Assembly (NCBI RefSeq): GCF_965638725.1
Contig: NC_134951.1
Location: forward strand, 7,277,618-7,341,617
Direction of reading: 5' to 3'
Length of the DNA: 64,000 nucleotides
From: Aptenodytes patagonicus
Taxonomy: Eukaryota > Chordata > Aves > Sphenisciformes > Spheniscidae
Shown: positions 48,401-59,300 of the stretch, piece by piece
Position numbering within the stretch: the first letter of the stretch is position 1
How the letters are laid out: each line of letters begins with the position of its first letter
The notes under the pieces: model-generated
What the model was told of the DNA's origin: nothing
The model's database searches: none
What the model saw: only the letters and a program-made list of their open reading frames with translations
Position numbers and translations under genes: made by a program

Positions 48401-51400
48401 AAGGCCAGCAACGCCTATGGGAGCACATCCAAGCGCAGGCACGCGGCTGGAAGCAGCAGTGGAGCTCCGAGTGGCATCAGGGGGCAATTCAGAGTCGTCA
48501 TTCTCTACACGGTCTCTGCTATTTGCATCAGTCGGCTCCCAGACAAACAGAAAAGTGCAAACCCATAGATGCAGCCACAGGGTATTTCAAAACCCCAGTG
48601 TGATGCAGCTTGAAAACGTCCTTGCTGTCAGGAGAGACGCTTCCTATAGAGAGGGGATGTGTGGAGGCTGTTAGGTAAAGCTGATGCACTTGCTCAGTCG
48701 TCTTCAAGAAGCTGATTTAAAATCAGCTTCAAGAAGCTGATTTAAAATTGCAACTCCAGAGTTAGTGCCCATGAGAACAGAATTTGGCGCAGAGGCAGTT
48801 TCCTTAAGACTGTTGCTAGATTAACTAGGGTGCAGAGCATCAGGCAATCACCATCCAAACAAACAGGTCACAGGACGCTTGAGGAATATACAGAACGGGG
48901 CTGATGCGGATGATGAGGGTGCAAGTGGTCAGCCTTTGTAACCAGGAAGATCGAAGACTCAGAGGAGGTATCACTCCAGCCTACAGACAGAATTGCAGAC
49001 TGACTATGAAAGAAAGGAAATAGTTATTTCAAACACATTAGCATGAGAGGGCATGAGTTGATACAAAATAATTGGGCTGCAAGTTAATAAATTTTTTTCC
49101 CATAGCAGAAGTAACGCAAAAACGTCTTCAGCTACTCTTATAGGGAAGTCTGATCTATTGATAAAAGGCTTACAGGGCACGGTTTCTAGGCAAAGCAGAA
49201 GGCTGAAGGCCTTGACCTAACAGGACCCTTCCAATACTTTCCTAGTTTGTCTGCGAAAAAATCCCTGCCCAAGTGCATCCACTTACATTTGCACATGTTT
49301 ACAGGATTGGCACATGTACGGTTCGTACTTAGTTTCTGAAGAATGCAACCCAACGTGTACCTTATCTAATCAACTGAACGCTATTTTGCAAACCATATTT
49401 CAATGCATTTTATTTTAATATTGTTTTACAATGTAGGGAGAATTCTTTTTCATTTTAATATTGATTACACTGTAGGGAGAATTCTTTTCTATTGAATTTT
49501 TTTTTTTACTTTGAAAATAACTTTCTAACTCAGGCAAGTGGAAACTACACTAAAGTTTACTTAGTACTGGCATTTCGTTACTGAATGGATCAAAAACTTT
49601 TATCACATCACTGTTTTGTGCTTCCCAGATAGAGGATATTTCATGCACTTAGATACAAAAACTGGACATGCTGGTCAGTCAGCTCTTCTGGAATCTCGCA
49701 TCCTTTATCCAAGGAGGAAGGAAAAATGCCTTCAGTTTTTCTACAGGTTAAATGGAAGTCCACAGGATAAGCTAGTTATCTGGGTTAAGAAAGACGATGG
49801 AACTGGAAATGTTAGACGGATGGAAAAGCTGCACACTATTACAGGTAAGTGAAAGTGTCTTTTCATATCTGAAGTGCTGGCAAACTTTGATGTGAGACAA
49901 CACTGGCATGGTTTATTGTATGAAAGTTTGCTCAAGTGTCCAGTGTAAATCTAACCTTCATTTGCTTCAGTTGAGTAACTCCAGAGTTAGTGCCCATGAG
50001 AACAGAATTTGGCGCAGAGGCAGTTTCCTTAAGACTGTTGCTAGATTAACTAGGGTGCAGAGCATCAGGCAATCACCATCCAAACAAACAGGTCACAGGA
50101 CGCTTGAGGAAGACGCAGCTTGATTTGGGATTGTATCCTGGACTTTCCATTCTCACATATATTTATTTCCCTCCTCAGCTGATGGAGAGTATCACTGGAA
50201 ATTGGCCAGCATTCCCTTCAGCATCCAAACCAAATTCCGGTATGGGTTTCAGGGCATCAGAGGAGATCCAGCCAAGTCTGCCGGGGGGATTGCCGTCGAT
50301 GACACCAGCATGACAGAGACAAACTGCCCCACCAACATCTGGCACATCAGAAACTTCACATCCCTTTTTAACAGTACTTCAAAAGGCGATTATATCATAA
50401 GCCCTGTATTTTACAGCTCGGAAGGCTATGCCTTTGCTTTACAGCTGTATCCTCACGGAAGAAATTCGTCACCCTACATGAATTACATGGGGATTACTTT
50501 CCACCTCTGCAGCAGTCCAAACGATGGCCTTCTTGAATGGCCGGCTGGACACAGACAAGTTGTCTTGTCGGTTTTGGATCAAGACCCTGATGTAATCCAC
50601 AGGATGTCCCTCAGCCGTAGCTTTACTACAGACCCAAACCAGCTAGTATATGGTAAGTCAGAGTGCACCAGGGAGAAAAATAGAAATGCAGAGGTTTGCT
50701 GGAGCTGGAGAAAAGTGTTGAAAGTCAAGAGACTGAGCAAGACTTTCTCTGCACATAACACCACTGGGCTGACTGGAGATCAGCTTTAATTACTTCTATA
50801 TTTTTGCACAACAGGCAGAAATGACACCCTGCAGTGGGACAAACCATTTATCACTGGAAGTTTTTCTTCTTTCTGCAACTGCTACATGAGCCCAGGTGTT
50901 GGCTGGAATACATTCCTGACCCACAGGCAGCTGCACTGGAAAAAATTCCTTAAAAATGACAGTCTTTTCATCTTTGCCGATTTTGAAGGTAGAGTATTAT
51001 ATTATCAGAATCCCCACTGGAACAGAGCAGGTACATCTTTTCTGTTTGTAAGGAAAGCACAAAAGATGAGGGTGATTAGCAAACATCTAGAGAGTCATCT
51101 ATTTCAGGAGCAAGGTTTTTAAATGCCTAGTGATTTCAGGTGCCTGGATTTTTGAATACCCAATATGAAACCCTGTGGATCACCTTGGTTCTCTGGTCCC
51201 TGAAAATCAGTTTTTCAAGACAGATTATACTTCCATGTCTTGAAGATCAGCCTACTTAATGGTGTTCCTATATGCCACCACCCCTGTATCACTTCCGACA
51301 AGAAAATCATGGTTTGAAAATGAAGGGGTTCTTTTCGGACCTTGAAAAACTGGCAGAAGGCTTTTTTGGTCCAAAACTTCTCTCCTGAGGTTGCAATTTT

Positions 51401-53041
51401 TGTCAGGACTGTGTGCAGCCGCTCTGCTCTGCCAAAGGCAATAGGGAAGGGGAAGAAGGAGGAAAAGAGCTTTCTGGTTTAGATGGCAGCCTGGCAGGCA
51501 CCCCTCTGAGCAGGCCAAAAGGACTGTGCATGCCCATCCTCTGTGCAGCCACACCTCAGATGGCTGTGTTCATCTTATCTCATGTTGTGTCCAAAAATGA
51601 ACTTTCTAGACTCCCTGGTGGGTCATTTGAGACCAACGGGTACCTCTGGGGAGCAGTTGATCCCATTCCATTATAGTTGTGATGAACTGCTCTTCTGATA
51701 TGCTGATCTCCACTGGCTGCAGAGTGATCCATCACTGATGACGAATGGTGGGTGAGATGAAGCCTATTACCCTTCTGAAGTGAGTTTCCTTCGGACAATG
51801 TCAGTGCCTGGAAAGTGGAAACACTTTGTATAAGGAAATAATCATTAAACCAGACCTGACTCTAGTACAGGGGTCAGAGCACTTGTCGCAGATAGGAGAG
51901 GACAGTTGAGAGTACGCTGTGATAATCCAGACTCACTCCACACGACCGAGGGCTGTAATCACCACTGTGAACTCTCCTGGCAGGAGGATTTCTCCCTTGC
52001 TCTTCACAAAAAAAAAAAAAAAAAAAAAAAGCTAAGTTCTTGTTTTCATTCCAGCAGAGAATTGAGAAACTTTTGAAATGGCAAGAACTCTTGCAAGGTG
52101 GGAAAGCTGTTTCCCATGAATGCTTAACCAGGAACGTGTGCTGCCTAATAAAATGCAAAAAGCAGCCTACGTTTCTGGCATACAGAATGGCCCAGCTTTT
52201 CTGCAGGTTATGTAGGGCATTCGGCAATGCTTCCAAGTTCCCTTTAGCAATAAGAAAAGCAGCTGGGGACTCTTTGTGCTTTCCCTGACAGCGCTTTGTA
52301 CCGGGAGTAATTCACAGGGGAAATTCAGTCCCGCTGTGTGACATGGGTGCCAGGGGTCCCAAAAGCATTTGCAGTTGCCAGGTGAAACTGTAGTCAAGAA
52401 ACTGAAAGACGTGTTAGGAGACTGCATTTAGTCTCCAGTTGTAGACTGGTTCAGTTTCATTTCTAGACATTAAATCTAATATGGTCACATTTATAAGGTT
52501 CCCGTCTCCATTTTAATATTCATTTTGATACCAGGGTGCCTAAAAACTCAGGGGCAGTGTTGCATTGCCCTCTGATGAAAGTTGGAGGTTGTCTCTGTAT
52601 AACCACTGAGGGTCTGCCCCATGCCTCCCACTTCTCCACAAACCTTTCCACCCTCCCTCCTCACTTCCCAACCCTGTTTCAGATCACCTCTGACCCAAGC
52701 CCTCTACTCTCTCCCCCCAGTCTCCCTCCATCTTAGTAACCCCAGGATCCCCTGATGGGCTTGAGAAAGACACAGACTGGAGCTCCAGGCATGCCTGCAG
52801 CTCTCTGCCCTTCCAGTTTCCCCTCCCACCTCCTTCGCTGCGTACTGCTGCAGCCTCTACAGCTATTTGGATGAATTATTGTTGCTTCATTTCTTGCCCC
52901 TGGAATCAGCCTGAAAGTCAGCTCAACACATACGATAGAACTGTACTATATACTCCATGCGTTTTAAATTCATTATTTCAACTGTCTTTTCTTGCAGATC
53001 TCACCCCTTTGATTACATCTGAAGTCCCAGTCCATCCTTGA
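39452..53041 (+). CDS. Meprin A subunit alpha-like astacin metalloprotease, upstream tandem copy
   Basis: Thirteen exons join in phase into 616 codons plus stop: 39452-39535, 39591-39615, 39727-39780, 41557-41597, 41684-41759, 43470-43587, 44974-45149, 45356-45577, 46473-46619, 49629-49844, 50179-50652, 50815-50988, 52998-53041. The signal peptide core is [10 protein letters not shown]. The propeptide has the aspartate-switch motif LFEGDI, and an activation site LER/NALRN suits a trypsin-like cleaver. The catalytic domain has [20 protein letters not shown] (zinc His161, His165, His171; base Glu162). MAM (about 268-435) and MATH/TRAF (about 436-600) domains follow. Two features differ from classical meprin alpha: the Met-turn reads [10 protein letters not shown], Leu for Met, and the protein stops after ITSEVPVHP, before the inserted, EGF-like and transmembrane regions. 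It should be a secreted zinc endopeptidase. Exon sizes match the downstream copy except exon 5 (76 versus 79). No frame break was seen. Confidence 0.9.
42560..42745. repeat. AT/ATT-rich microsatellite
   Basis: About 185 bases are almost purely A and T, built of TATATA and TAATA units, partly self-complementary. It lies in intron 5 of the upstream meprin gene, just before a CR1 copy. Confidence 0.9.
42798..43411 (+). mobile_element. CR1 LINE, 5'-truncated 3' end
   Basis: Plus-strand frames encode the CR1 ORF2 C-terminus: [60 protein letters not shown] and [20 protein letters not shown]. The 3' end has TTGGACTAGATGACCTTTAG and CCATGATTCTAT. It sits in a meprin intron in the same direction as the gene. 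Confidence 0.93.
44974..45149 (+). CDS. Meprin-like copy 1, zinc-binding exon
   Basis: This 176-base exon encodes [20 protein letters not shown] and the astacin signature [20 protein letters not shown]. All three zinc histidines and the catalytic glutamate are present. Acceptor TTACAG and donor GTATGA are usable. Its size equals the matching exon of the downstream copy. Confidence 0.93.
45356..45577 (+). CDS. Meprin-like copy 1, Met-turn exon with Met-to-Leu change
   Basis: The exon encodes [19 protein letters not shown] and ends [11 protein letters not shown]. Astacins normally have Met two residues before the zinc-associated Tyr (human and the downstream copy: ESLMHY). Here it is ESVLHY, with Leu at residue 218 and Tyr220 kept. 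The codon is CTG. Confidence 0.93.
48702..48750 (+). repeat. 25-bp tandem repeat with self-complementary core
   Basis: Two copies of CTTCAAGAAGCTGATTTAAA + ATCAG lie in tandem. The core AGCTGATTTAAAATCAGCTT is nearly a perfect palindrome. It directly precedes the 135-base direct repeat. Confidence 0.85.
48752..48886 (+). repeat. 135-bp direct repeat, copy 1
   Basis: This stretch (AACTCCAGAGTTAGTGCCCA ... CGCTTGAGGAA) is identical base for base to 49977-50111, 1,225 bases away. Flanking sequences of the two copies do not match. It lies in the intron before the second MAM exon of the upstream meprin gene. Confidence 0.95.
49411..49489 (+). repeat. 40-bp tandem duplication, diverged
   Basis: Two roughly 40-base units share TTTTAATATTG and TGTAGGGAGAATTCTTTT with a few substitutions between them. 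It is intronic. Confidence 0.85.
49977..50111 (+). repeat. 135-bp direct repeat, copy 2
   Basis: It is identical to 48752-48886 and lies in the intron after exon 49629-49844, so the pair brackets that MAM-domain exon. Confidence 0.95.
51990..52032 (+). repeat. Poly(A) run in a meprin intron
   Basis: An uninterrupted run of more than 20 A lies at about 52009-52030. The preceding sequence is not a recognisable retrocopy or SINE. Confidence 0.7.
52998..53041 (+). CDS. Meprin-like copy 1, terminal exon
   Basis: After CTTTTCTTGCAG the exon reads [14 protein letters not shown] and stops with TGA at 53039-53041. It aligns with the human stretch DITHLSQTEVPTKG that starts the region between MATH and EGF domains, where human translation continues. 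A weak ATAAA-type signal (AGATAAAATA) lies near 53089. Confidence 0.85.
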
Positions 53042-53583
53042 AGTGCCCTCAACCTCTTCACTACAAGTGCAAACAGTCATCCATGACAGATAAAATATAT
53101 TACTTCACTAAAGAAACTGTATTCTGTCGTTTCTGTATTTTAAGAATTTGAACTAAGCTTCCCTGTTAGTTTTAAGAGACTAAACCCATAGACCCTCCAA
53201 AGATTATTTTGGCCCAAGCAGCAAAGTGCTTCCCTTAGTTATATCGTCTTTTTTCTTCCTATGTTTCATTCTTTTTGTTTATCTTTGCTGATGGCAATGC
53301 TTACTTCCCAGCTTTTGTGTCTGACGTCTCTCTGTCCAGCCTTCCCTAGCCAGAAGCACCAGTGCTTGACTTTCCAACATCCTCTTCCAGGACTTCCCTT
53401 TTCTCCCCATGGCCATTGCCACTTCCTCAAGCCCAGCTTTTGATAACTCTCACTCCCAAGTATTCAGCTCATTAGGTCACTGCTAAAAGAATAGCATGCT
53501 TGCCTACCTTCATCTGCATCTGGACCCAACTCAACGTTACTGAGAAGTTTTCATGAAAGCAGAATGGAAATTTGTTTGGATCT
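53042..53583. other. Downstream flank of the first meprin gene
   Basis: It probably starts with the 3' untranslated region of the meprin-like gene. A pyrimidine-rich stretch at 53240-53440 contains no gene I can support. Confidence 0.5.
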
Positions 53584-54670
53584 TGTGGTGGGTTGTCCTT
53601 GCTTGGCCACCAGGTGCCCACCGAGATGGTCTATCACTCCCCCTCCATCAATAAGACAGGGGGAGAAAAATACAACGAAAAGCTCATCGATCGAGATCAG
53701 GACAGGGAGATCACTTACCAATTACTGCCATGGGCAAAACAGCCTCGGCTTAGGGAAATTAATTTAATTTATTGCCATTCAAACAGACTAGGATAATGAG
53801 AAATAAGAACAAATCTAAAACCACCTTCCCCCCACCCATCCCTTCTTCTCCGGCTCAACTTCACTCCCGAGTTCTCTACCTCCTCCCCCCGAGCAGTGCA
53901 CAGAGGGACGGGGAATGGGGGTTGCGGTCAGTTCATCACATGTTGTTTCTGCTGCTCCTTCCTCCTCAGGGGGAGGACTCCTCACACTCTTCCCCTGCTC
54001 CAGAGTGGGGTCCCTCCCACGGGAGACAGTCCTCCATGAACTTCTCCAACGTGAGTCCTTCTCACGGGCTGCAGTTCTTTATGAACTGCTCCAGCGTGGG
54101 TCCCTTCCATGGTGTGCAGTCCTTCAGGAACAACTGCTCCAGTGTAGCATGGACCCCATGGGGCCACAAGTCCTGCCAGGAGCTTCCTCCAGCACAGGCT
54201 TCCCACAGGGTCCCAGCCTCCTTCAGGTATCCACCTGCTCCAGCGTGGGGTCCTCCATGGGCTGCAGGTGGATATCTGCTCCACCGTGGACCTCCATGGG
54301 CTGCAGGGGCACAGCCTGCCTCACCATGGTCTTCACCACGGGCTGCAGGGGAATCTCTGCTCCAGTGGCTGGAGCACCTCCTCCCCCTCCTTCTTCACTG
54401 ACCTTGGTGTCTGCAGAGTTGTTCCTCTCACATGTTCTCACTCCTCTCTCCAGCTGCTGTTCTGCAGCAGTTTTTCCCCTTTCTTAAATATGTTACCACA
54501 GAGGTGCTACTAATGTTGCTGACGGGCTCAGCTTTGGCCGGCGGCGGGTGCATCTTAAAACCGGCTGAAACAGGCTCTGTCTGATATGGGGGCAACTTCT
54601 GGTGTCTTCTCACAGGAGCCACCCCTGTAGCCCCCCTTCTACCAAAACCTTGCCACATGAACTGAATACA
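53584..54670 (-). mobile_element. Solo LTR (family A), full-length-looking
   Basis: On the plus strand it begins TGTGGTGGGTTGTCCTTGC and ends CCTTGCCACATGAACTGAAT + ACA, 1,087 bases; its sense strand is minus. It contains the same GGTCAGTTCATCACATGTTG block that in the 31.2-kb copy was the insertion point of the family B LTR. No flanking retroviral genes are seen. Its target duplication is unclear, and its 5' end differs from the other two family A copies, so it is a different subfamily. Confidence 0.85.
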
Positions 54671-56302
54671 GGATGCATTTGGGGATGTATTCATTGTACA
54701 AGGTGTTAAATGAATATATTTAATTGCATTAGTATAACATGAGATGGCTGCATAACCATTGTCCTCTACAAACTCAAATATATGCTTACAGAATGACTTA
54801 CCTTTAGACATCCTCTTTAGTTTCTTGATTAATTTTTAAGTTAGGGGGACTAAAAACCAAGTGTTTTTCAGACTACTCTGATTTTGCTTCAGTTTTTTGT
54901 TCCTTTCTCACATCCACTGCTACACATCTGCAAATCATGGCCTTTGTGCTGTGTTTTGACTCTTTGCTCATCTGTGAAAACAGCCTTTACATGATGTATC
55001 TTGAGGCATGCTTCTCTTTTACTAGTAGTGTGTCCTGTTCTGCTTAGGTATCAGTGTCCTTCGAAATAATAGTTCATAAAAGCAAGTGTTGAAGAAGACC
55101 CATGTATGCTAGGTGAAAGATCAGTCTTCTGGGGCCCTTCTCAAAAAAAGAAAAGATCTCCGTACTTACTCCTCTGCAATGTGATCTCATACAAACAGCT
55201 TCCTACTTTGATCTGTTTGGAGGAAAATACGTTGCTTAGGTTGGAGGACTGACTCCTTTCTAGGACAGGGTAGTCATTGTACCCAGGCACATTTCCTACT
55301 CGAAACCTACTTGCATTTGAGGCTTCTTCACACTGAAGTCCAGCGTTTCCCGCCATCACTGCTGGGAAGCAGTGTGTGAAGCACCTCCAGAGTACTCTTT
55401 CTTCTCTTCCTTCTCAAGCCCTCTGTGTTGTGCTGTGGGTGGTGGTGTCTGTGGCACAAGCCTTTTCCTAATTGCTGATCACAGAGGTGGACATCCTCAC
55501 CTTCATCACTTGTAATTTCAGATGTGAAATGAGGGAGCAGGAGTCAATTGCCTAAGTTTAAGGCACTGTGACACTCCAGGGCACATGGGACATTTGCAAG
55601 GGGATAACAGGTATGACGCAGGACCTGTGGGAAATCTAGAGCTTTCTGGAGCCTTGTGCCCTCCCTGACCCATGTCCCCTGAGAAAGAAGACAGCAAAGT
55701 GCAAGACAAGAGTTTGTCATCTCTGAAACCCACCAGAAAAGAAAGGAACATCAAGCTGGAAGGTCAAGGATCTACCGATGTATGTGACCACCTCTGGAGG
55801 CAAAGGGTGGCATGTTGTGCACTGAGGCATCAGTCCTGGGATGGGACCAACTGTGGGAAAACACTGTCAGGGCATTCATAATCATCTCTCCTTCGTCTCT
55901 AATCTTCACAATGAGATGTTAATTATTAATTGAAAACAGCACTGGGCCAAATGCTAATGTCAATGGAGTGCTATAAACCCAGAATAATTCTGCTTAAGCA
56001 TGTGGCTTTCCTGCTGCGCAGTCGAGATTGTAATGCTGACAGTTAACAAGCAGAGTGGAAGGAGTCAGCAACTTTGGGCCAGACTGAGATCTTCTTGCAC
56101 AAAGTCTGGGTGGGCCTTTCACCAGCTGCACTGAAGACATGAAGTTATCACATTCCTCTCTGTAACTTTCATCCAAAGTGGACTTAGGTAACTGATAACA
56201 ACAATACCATCATGGAGGAAAATCTTGCTGTTATAATGTTACAAAGGTGGAAAGTTCGAAGCTGGTTGGCTGATGTTCTGTGGAAAGCTCAGCAGCATGC
56301 CC
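54671..56302. other. Spacer between the two meprin genes
   Basis: No exon, LINE or LTR is recognised. The final part presumably holds promoter sequence for the second meprin gene. Confidence 0.5.
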
Positions 56303-56309
56303 TATATAT
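56303..56309 (+). promoter_or_regulatory. Candidate TATA box of the second meprin gene
   Basis: CCTATATATTG lies 49 bases before the ATG, giving an expected start of transcription about 20 bases before translation. The first copy has a TATA-like element at a similar distance. Confidence 0.5.
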
Positions 56310-56351
56310 TGCAAGAGATGAGAGGGACCAGCTTCTTTTTCCATTGCAAAA

Positions 56352-59300
56352 ATGGGCTCCAGCATCTTCCTGCTCTGCCTGGCGCTTCTGTTATGTTATG
56401 TGTATGGTACTCCAGTCTCTGTAAGTAGAAACCTGATTTCTACAGGCTCCTCTTGGTCCAGAGGCATCTCATACCTTACAGTGGTTGTATTTTATTCTCT
56501 TTCAGGTTGGGCACCTCTCCAGTGAAGCTGGTAAGTGCTCTGTGAACTCTTGATTTTTGAAGCATTTTCTTTTGCTTGCTGTGTGCCACCACATCTGAAC
56601 ACGTTTTATCTGTCTTGCAGCAGCAGATGCTGATGTTGGTGAGATAATCAAAGACATTCCAGACATAAACTTAGGTGAGTTCATGTCTAAAATCTCATAA
56701 AGCCTGAAAAATTGTGAGCAAAATGCTGAATTTTCAGTATCGTAAAAAAGACGTGGGTGACTGATGGTCAGGTAGTTCGTGGTAACAAGAGAAATATAAT
56801 TAAGTGAGCTCTCAGTTACCTTCCTTTGGCTATGACACTTGAATCTATCCTAGGACTGTAACCCTATGTGGACAAGGCATGCAGATGTCTTTCACTTTTG
56901 AAGTTTGGACAGACCCACTGGGTTAAGGCAGTAACACGCTGTATCAATTGGAAAGGCTCTGGAGTCCCACCAGCATTCCCCCCCTAAGTCTATATGATTT
57001 TTATAAAGTGTTATAAAGTGGAAAATAGCTTAGATGTTTATTGAGCTTCTATATAAGTAGTAAGGAAATAAAATGGAAAAGACACAACACACTGTACTGT
57101 CTTCCTCTATTTTTTTTATTTCCTGTAATGCAAATTTCCATATATCCTTTGATGGTGCACTGTACGATATTCTTCCTGATGCTTTACTTAGTATTACTAT
57201 ATTCTCTAGAGCATTGTCTCACTGTGTGACTGTTGCCAGTGCCTGACAGCAAGCAAGAGGTTATCAAACTAGACATGGATAACGGTGGCCACCAGATTTC
57301 TGCCACCAAAAATGCAGACATTGCCGAGTAGTAAATATTGAATAAAAACTACTGTTACTTTTAGACCTGTCCCTATATTTCAGTGTAGAGAGGCTGGTCC
57401 TTCTTTATTTTCTGTAAATGGCCAAGGACATTAACCTTGTATAAGTAGGCTCAATATGGTTTATGAGGTGAAATACATTTGATATTTGATATTTCATTTA
57501 CATTATCTTTCATTAAACTACTTTTCAGCTGCTGGACTGGACCTCTTTCAAGGTGATATCTTGCTCCCTGTAAGTAATTAAAAACTTTTTATCTATCACT
57601 TGTCCTAATTGTATTTTTGGTACAAATCAGCCCATCTCCCTGCAGCAGATGCATCACCAGCTGTTAATTCCCTTTTCAGCAAAATCAGCGAAATGCCCTA
57701 AGAAATGAGACCTACAGATGGAAGTTCCCCATTCCCTATATTCTGGGTGATAACCTAGGTAATGCAAATACTGTATTCAGATTTTAGCTCCAATCCTTAT
57801 TTGCGCTGGAGTCACTGTGATTAAAAAATTACCTTTTTCAGAACTGGTTCTCTCACATTAAAATTCACTAATAACTAGATGGCTCCTTTATATCAAAACC
57901 ATTTTTTTTCTTCCACAGCTATCATAGCAAAACACAATTTAATCAAATTCGATCATTTTTCTTTTCAATAATTTTTCTTTTGGTCCCAAGCATATATCTG
58001 TGTACATACCTTACCTTTCCAGGGTGAATGATCTGTGTTAAAGGTGCTTTCCTGATGCATATTTTCCAGATCTGAATGCCAAAGGAGTCATTCTCCAGGC
58101 ATTTGAAATGTTCCGCCTTAAGTCTTGCATTGATTTCAAGCCATATGAAGGAGAGAGAACCTACATATTCTTTAGAAAAGAAAACGGGTAAGGGTTATAT
58201 CAATTTCTGTTTAGTTTTGCTGTGTAGAATCAGCTGGGAATTCATTCCATTTGACTTCAGCAGTCTAAAAGTTTAGTCTAAGTTTGTTGTCAGCGGAGAA
58301 AAAGAGGCCACCGAGAAAGCAACCCATCTTGCCTTCTTAGATACAGAGCTTGGAAGCAGCTGCCTCCCTCTGCTGACTGCAGAGGATGTTCAGGTGATGA
58401 ACTTGGAATGGGCATCTAACATTTGGATGGTTACTCTCTGGTAAGGTGAAACCCAGCATTGCTGTGTTTTCTTCAACTGCTCCCACTTTCCTACCTAGGG
58501 TTTTTTTCCATTTCAGTGGTGGGTGAAACCACCCCCGTGTACATCCTCTTAACTTACCAAGGATGTGAATAGCCAGAATTTAGATTTTTAAATCTTTGGT
58601 CAAAAAAAACCCCAAACCTGTTTTGAAACAGGTCAAAAAAAAAAAAAAAAAAAGCTATGGAAAGCCAGTTTATTGTAATAGTGTTATGGTTTTGAGGTGG
58701 CTCTTCTTTAATGAAAGGTCCTGCTGAAAACTCAAAAGGTTTTATACTCAGAGATTCAGGTTTTCCAGGACCTGGAAAGATTTATTTTATTTCCTACATC
58801 TAAACATGCTTTGAAAGAACATCTAGAAAAGCACAAAAATCTTCTCACTATATCAGCTGTGAATATTCCTTGTTCTCCCAGAACTTCATAAAGGCCTATA
58901 GACATTGGTATTTCTGCCCTCAGCTCTTCCTTGGGTAATATGTCCTATGACACTTCTCTTACCAGACTGTGCAAGCACCATGATTTTTGACAAGTTGGTG
59001 CTGAAGAGCCTGGTACTGCAAACTCCTGGTAGCAGCTATTCAAGAGACCATAGGCTCCAGCTCTTTGTTTTCAGCACCCACATTGGTGTGTTCAGAGCTC
59101 ATTCAACAAACTTGACCCGACGCTGCTTTGTGATGTGCAAATGCAGCTGCAGTCCAAGCTGGTGCTCTTTAGCAGTTGCTTCCCACATCATCCTCGAGCT
59201 ACCCCAAAAAGTTCCCAGTGAATTGGCTGAGGAGCTCCCTCCTCAATCATGGTTAGCCTCTGCTGAGTCGTGCCCTCACACAAAGAGACGTAATTTCCCG

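Noticed and set aside
52009-52030. Poly(A) run as a retrocopy tail
   Set aside because: The preceding sequence shows no gene or SINE similarity and no flanking duplication.
53579-54675. Target duplication of the 53.6-kb LTR
   Set aside because: The flanks GATCT and GGATG do not match cleanly, so no duplication is claimed.
54671-56300. Possible EGF-like or transmembrane exons for the upstream meprin
   Set aside because: I looked for a Cys-rich EGF pattern and a hydrophobic helix between 53.0 and 56.3 kb and found none that convinces by eye.
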